A stretch of DNA of 8,780 nucleotides, taken from positions 1 to 8,780 of the forward strand of contig JAQVUQ010000092.1 of NCBI GenBank assembly GCA_028699365.1, in the 5' to 3' direction. Source of the stretch: a bacterium (lineage in GTDB: Bacteria; UBP13; UBA5359). The position numbers were made by a program, and so were the translations under genes. Below are positions 6,390 through 8,780 of this stretch, in pieces; the first letter of the stretch is position 1, and the number at the start of each line of letters is the position of its first letter. The notes beneath the pieces are model-generated. The model was not told the origin of the DNA. It saw only the letters and a list, made by a program, of their open reading frames with translations, and ran no database searches.

Positions 6390-7187
6390 CTACCGCACCG
6401 TTGCCTTTTTCAGTCCGACCGCAAATTCCCTCACTCTATCTATCAGATCAGGCGCCCCATCGTTACCGGCCACCAGGCGCACCAGGGCGCTGCCCACTAC
6501 GGCGCCGTCGGCCGGCGCCGCTACCTGACGCACATGCTCTGCCGTAGAGATGCCGAAGCCCACACATAAAGGCTTATCGGTCATAGCCCGCATCCGCTCC
6601 AGCCTGGGACGCAACGAATCTGATAGATCCTGATCAGCTCCGGTTACTCCCAGCCGGGAGACGCAATAGACAAAACCGGAGGCGCTGTCGATAACCCGGC
6701 GCAGACGCTCTTCCGTGCTGGTGGGAGCAGCCAGCATTATGGTATCCAGGCCGGCGACGGCAGCGATCTTCAGCCATTCCTCTCCCTCTTCCGGCGGCAG
6801 ATCGGAGACGATGACGCCGTCTATGCCGCTCTGCCGGCAGTTATCGGCAAAACGCTCCTGCCCGTAGACGAAGACCGGATTGTAATAGGTCATGGCCACC
6901 AGAGGAACGTCGCTGCTCTGCCTGACCTCCGCTACCAGGTTGAAGAAGGCCTCCAGATCCATGCTGGCAGCCAGGGCCTGCTGTGAGGCGGCCTGGATGA
7001 CCGGCCCGTCGGCCACGGGATCAGAGTACGGTATGCCCAGTTCTATGATATCGGCTCCGGCCTCCGCCAGGGCCATGACTATATCGCGGCACCGGTGCAG
7101 ATCGGGATACCCGGCAGTCACAAACGGTATCAGAGCCGCCTCGTTGCGCTCCTTAAGCATCTTAAAACGCTTCTCTATCCGGCTCAT
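6390..7187 (-). CDS. trpA: tryptophan synthase alpha subunit
   Basis: Cleaves indole-3-glycerol phosphate to indole and glyceraldehyde-3-phosphate, passing indole through a tunnel to TrpB in the alpha2-beta2 complex in the cytoplasm; last stage of tryptophan synthesis. The 265-aa protein has full family length. It shows the TIM-barrel family motif [18 protein letters not shown] with catalytic Glu49 and Asp60 (as in the enteric enzyme), FVTAGYPD near the N-terminus, SDLPPEE (128-134), SRLGVTGA (177-184) and the phosphate-binding GFGIS (210-214) and GSA (232-234). Its ATG overlaps the trpB stop as ATGA (7187-7184), so translation is probably coupled. A site AGGGG lies 7 bases upstream. It is the last visible gene of the operon, and its end faces the ABC permease. 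Confidence 0.98.
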   Translation of the reverse strand: MSRIEKRFKMLKERNEAALIPFVTAGYPDLHRCRDIVMALAEAGADIIELGIPYSDPVADGPVIQAASQQALAASMDLEAFFNLVAEVRQSSDVPLVAMTYYNPVFVYGQERFADNCRQSGIDGVIVSDLPPEEGEEWLKIAAVAGLDTIMLAAPTSTEERLRRVIDSASGFVYCVSRLGVTGADQDLSDSLRPRLERMRAMTDKPLCVGFGISTAEHVRQVAAPADGAVVGSALVRLVAGNDGAPDLIDRVREFAVGLKKATVR

Positions 7188-8359
7188 AATTCCACCCCTT
7201 CCACTTCGGCAATCTCATTGACGTCCTTGTCGCCGCGGCCGGAGATGTTGACGACCATCAGCATGTCGCTGCTCAAGCCGGGCGCCAGACGGACGGCGCC
7301 TGCTACGGCATGTGAGCTCTCCAGGGCGGGGATTATGCCTTCGTATTCGGCCAGCAGGTGAAACGCCTCCAGCGCCTCGGCATCGGTAGCCGTGATATAT
7401 TCCGCCTTGCCGGTATCCTTGAGCCAGGCGTGCTCCGGCCCCACTCCGGGATAATCCAGCCCGGCCGAGACGGAGTGCGTCGGCAACACCTGCCCCTGAT
7501 CGTCCTGGATGATGAAGCTGCGAGCGCCGTGCAGGATGCCGGGGCTGCCGGCGTTGATGGAAGCGGAGTGCTTGTCGCCGCTCAGGCCCAGGCCCCCGGC
7601 CTCGACACCGACCAGCTTGGGCCCTCTGCCCACGAACTGATGGAAGAGTCCCATGGCATTGCTGCCGCCGCCGACGCAGGCTACAAGGTAATCGGGAAGA
7701 CGTCCCTCCTGCTGTTGCATATCCCTCTCCACCTCACGGCCGATGATGGCTTGAAAATCCCTGACCATGGTCGGGTATGGGTGGGGGCCCACTACGGAGC
7801 CGATGATGTAATGGGTATGCTCCACGGTGGCGGCCCAGTCCCGCATAGCCTCACTGGTGGCGTCTTTCAGTGTGCGGCTGCCGGATTCGACGCTTATAAC
7901 CCTGGCGCCCAGCAGACGCATGCGATAGACGTTAAGGGCCTGTCTTCTCATATCCTCGGCCCCCATGTAGACATCGCATTCCAGGCCGAAGAGGGCGGCC
8001 ACGGTAGCCGTAGCCACGCCGTGCTGTCCGGCGCCGGTTTCGGCTATGACTCTGGGCTTGCCCATCCGTCGGGCCAGCAGCACCTGTCCCATGGTATTGT
8101 TCAGCTTGTGCGAGCCGGTATGGCAGAGGTCCTCCCGCTTGAGGTATATGCGGGCGCCACCCAATTTTTCCGTCAGTCGTTTTGCCTGATAAAGCGGCGT
8201 GGGCCTGCCGACGTATTCACGCAAATAGTAATCCAGTTCCGCATTGAAAGCGGGATCAGCCTGCGCCCGAGCGTACTCCGCCGCCAGCTCTTCCAGAGCA
8301 GGCATCAGCGTCTCAGGCACATACCGCCCGCCGAATTCTCCAAAATGCCATTGTTTCAT
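7184..8359 (-). CDS. trpB: tryptophan synthase beta subunit (classical TrpB1 type)
   Basis: PLP enzyme that joins indole and serine to make tryptophan, partner of TrpA. The 391-aa protein has normal length. PLP lysine is Lys85 in [18 protein letters not shown] carries catalytic Glu107; the phosphate-binding loop is [10 protein letters not shown] (GGGSN at 230-234); and Ser373 in NISGRGDKD is the residue expected to contact the cofactor ring nitrogen. The N-terminus ([15 protein letters not shown]) and length mark the TrpA-dependent TrpB1 form rather than the longer TrpB2. It overlaps trpF upstream and trpA downstream by 4 bases each. The start at 8359 is favoured by GGAGG 9 bases upstream and by the family N-terminus. 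Confidence 0.99.
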   Translation of the reverse strand: MKQWHFGEFGGRYVPETLMPALEELAAEYARAQADPAFNAELDYYLREYVGRPTPLYQAKRLTEKLGGARIYLKREDLCHTGSHKLNNTMGQVLLARRMGKPRVIAETGAGQHGVATATVAALFGLECDVYMGAEDMRRQALNVYRMRLLGARVISVESGSRTLKDATSEAMRDWAATVEHTHYIIGSVVGPHPYPTMVRDFQAIIGREVERDMQQQEGRLPDYLVACVGGGSNAMGLFHQFVGRGPKLVGVEAGGLGLSGDKHSASINAGSPGILHGARSFIIQDDQGQVLPTHSVSAGLDYPGVGPEHAWLKDTGKAEYITATDAEALEAFHLLAEYEGIIPALESSHAVAGAVRLAPGLSSDMLMVVNISGRGDKDVNEIAEVEGVEL

Positions 8360-8375
8360 TGTTTCATTCCTCCTC
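8352..8375 (-). promoter_or_regulatory. trpF-trpB coupling site: ribosome binding site and tandem ATGAAACA repeat
   Basis: On the minus strand GAGGAGG (8375-8369) is followed by two adjacent copies of ATGAAACA (8367-8360 and 8359-8352). The first ATG is in the trpF frame and gives its last residues Met-Lys-Gln before TGA. The second is the trpB start and gives Met-Lys-Gln as well. Only the second ATG is at workable distance (9 bases) from GGAGG. Confidence 0.7.
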
Positions 8376-8780
8376 TAAACAACTTCACCCCAGCAACAAA
8401 CTCTCTCATCAACCCTGCGTCCTTGACTCCGGGGCTGCTCTCCACTCCGCTGCTGACATCCACAGCCCAGGGCTTGACGGCGGCTACAGCCTCAGATACA
8501 TTATCCGGGTTGAGACCGCCGGCCAGGATAAGACAAGGGCTTACGGCGGCAGCGCTGACGGCCAGGCTCCAGTCAAAGGTCTTTCCGCTGCCGCCGGCCA
8601 ATCCTTCTACCCGGCTGTCCAGCAGGTGGGCGCAGCCGTTATATTCGGCCAGCGGTCTCAGATCGTCTTCCACGGCTACCCGGAAGGCTTTGATCACCCT
8701 CAGCGGCGACAACTCCCGGCAGAAAGCAGGGGATTCGCTGCCATGCAGTTGCACGGCTCCCAGGCCGCAGACAGCAACGG
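8356..8780 (-). CDS. trpF: phosphoribosylanthranilate isomerase, 5' end cut by window edge
   Basis: Converts N-(5-phosphoribosyl)-anthranilate to the carboxyphenylamino-deoxyribulose phosphate used by TrpC; cytoplasmic TIM-barrel enzyme. About 140 C-terminal residues are visible out of the usual 200 or so. Family motifs seen are VQLHGSE, LLDS with the likely catalytic aspartate followed by [19 protein letters not shown], and [15 protein letters not shown], the phosphate-binding end. The reading frame continues past the GTG at 8754 to the window edge ([11 protein letters not shown]), so that GTG is an internal valine. The N-terminal cysteine of the active site is outside the window. The stop overlaps the trpB start as ATGA. 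Confidence 0.97.
   Translation of the reverse strand, partial: VAVCGLGAVQLHGSESPAFCRELSPLRVIKAFRVAVEDDLRPLAEYNGCAHLLDSRVEGLAGGSGKTFDWSLAVSAAAVSPCLILAGGLNPDNVSEAVAAVKPWAVDVSSGVESSPGVKDAGLMREFVAGVKLFRGGMKQ

Noticed and set aside
6372-6410. Intrinsic terminator for the ABC operon (GGTG...CACC then five T)
   Set aside because: The stem is short with a bulge and a long loop, and several bases separate it from the T-run; not convincing.
8752-8754. GTG at 8754 as the trpF start
   Set aside because: The TrpF-like frame continues upstream ([11 protein letters not shown]) to the window edge and the protein would lack the first third of the barrel.

Overview
The window carries seven protein genes in three blocks, with no RNA gene, mobile element or CRISPR array that I can see. 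The DNA is GC-rich in the coding parts. An RND pump plus a periplasmic adaptor with a TolC-docking-like tip motif implies a diderm (Gram-negative type) bacterium. I cannot name the phylum from the sequence alone.

Block 1 (minus strand, 1-4547) is a multidrug-efflux operon. A membrane-fusion adaptor (2922-4547) comes first, and 9 bases later an HAE1-type RND proton antiporter (1-2912) begins, whose last roughly 80 codons lie beyond the left edge. No outer-membrane factor gene is visible; it may lie further left or elsewhere in the genome. The adaptor is long (541 aa), with an unusually long alpha-hairpin.

Block 2 (plus strand, 4806-6384) is a two-gene ABC-2 exporter, with a DrrA-like ATPase and a DrrB-like permease. 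The two genes overlap by 44 bases and the permease has its own strong ribosome binding site and a GTG start. It diverges from block 1 across a 258-base, AT-rich intergenic region (4548-4805) that holds candidate promoters for both directions, several dyads and a possible operator.

Block 3 (minus strand, 6390-8780) is the 3' end of a tryptophan operon in the order trpF-trpB-trpA. Both junctions are 4-base ATGA stop/start overlaps. trpF is cut by the right edge. The operon converges on the ABC permease with only 5 bases between stop codons and no convincing terminator.

Blocks 1 and 2 together look like an export locus inserted beside, or neighbouring, a housekeeping biosynthetic operon. All catalytic residues I could check are in place (RND Asp-Asp/Lys relay, ABC Walker and signature motifs, TrpA Glu/Asp, TrpB PLP lysine). 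I see no strong evidence of a wholly new system. The points most worth following are the adaptor's long hairpin, the dyad overlapping the efflux promoter, and the shortened C-terminal region of the ABC ATPase.
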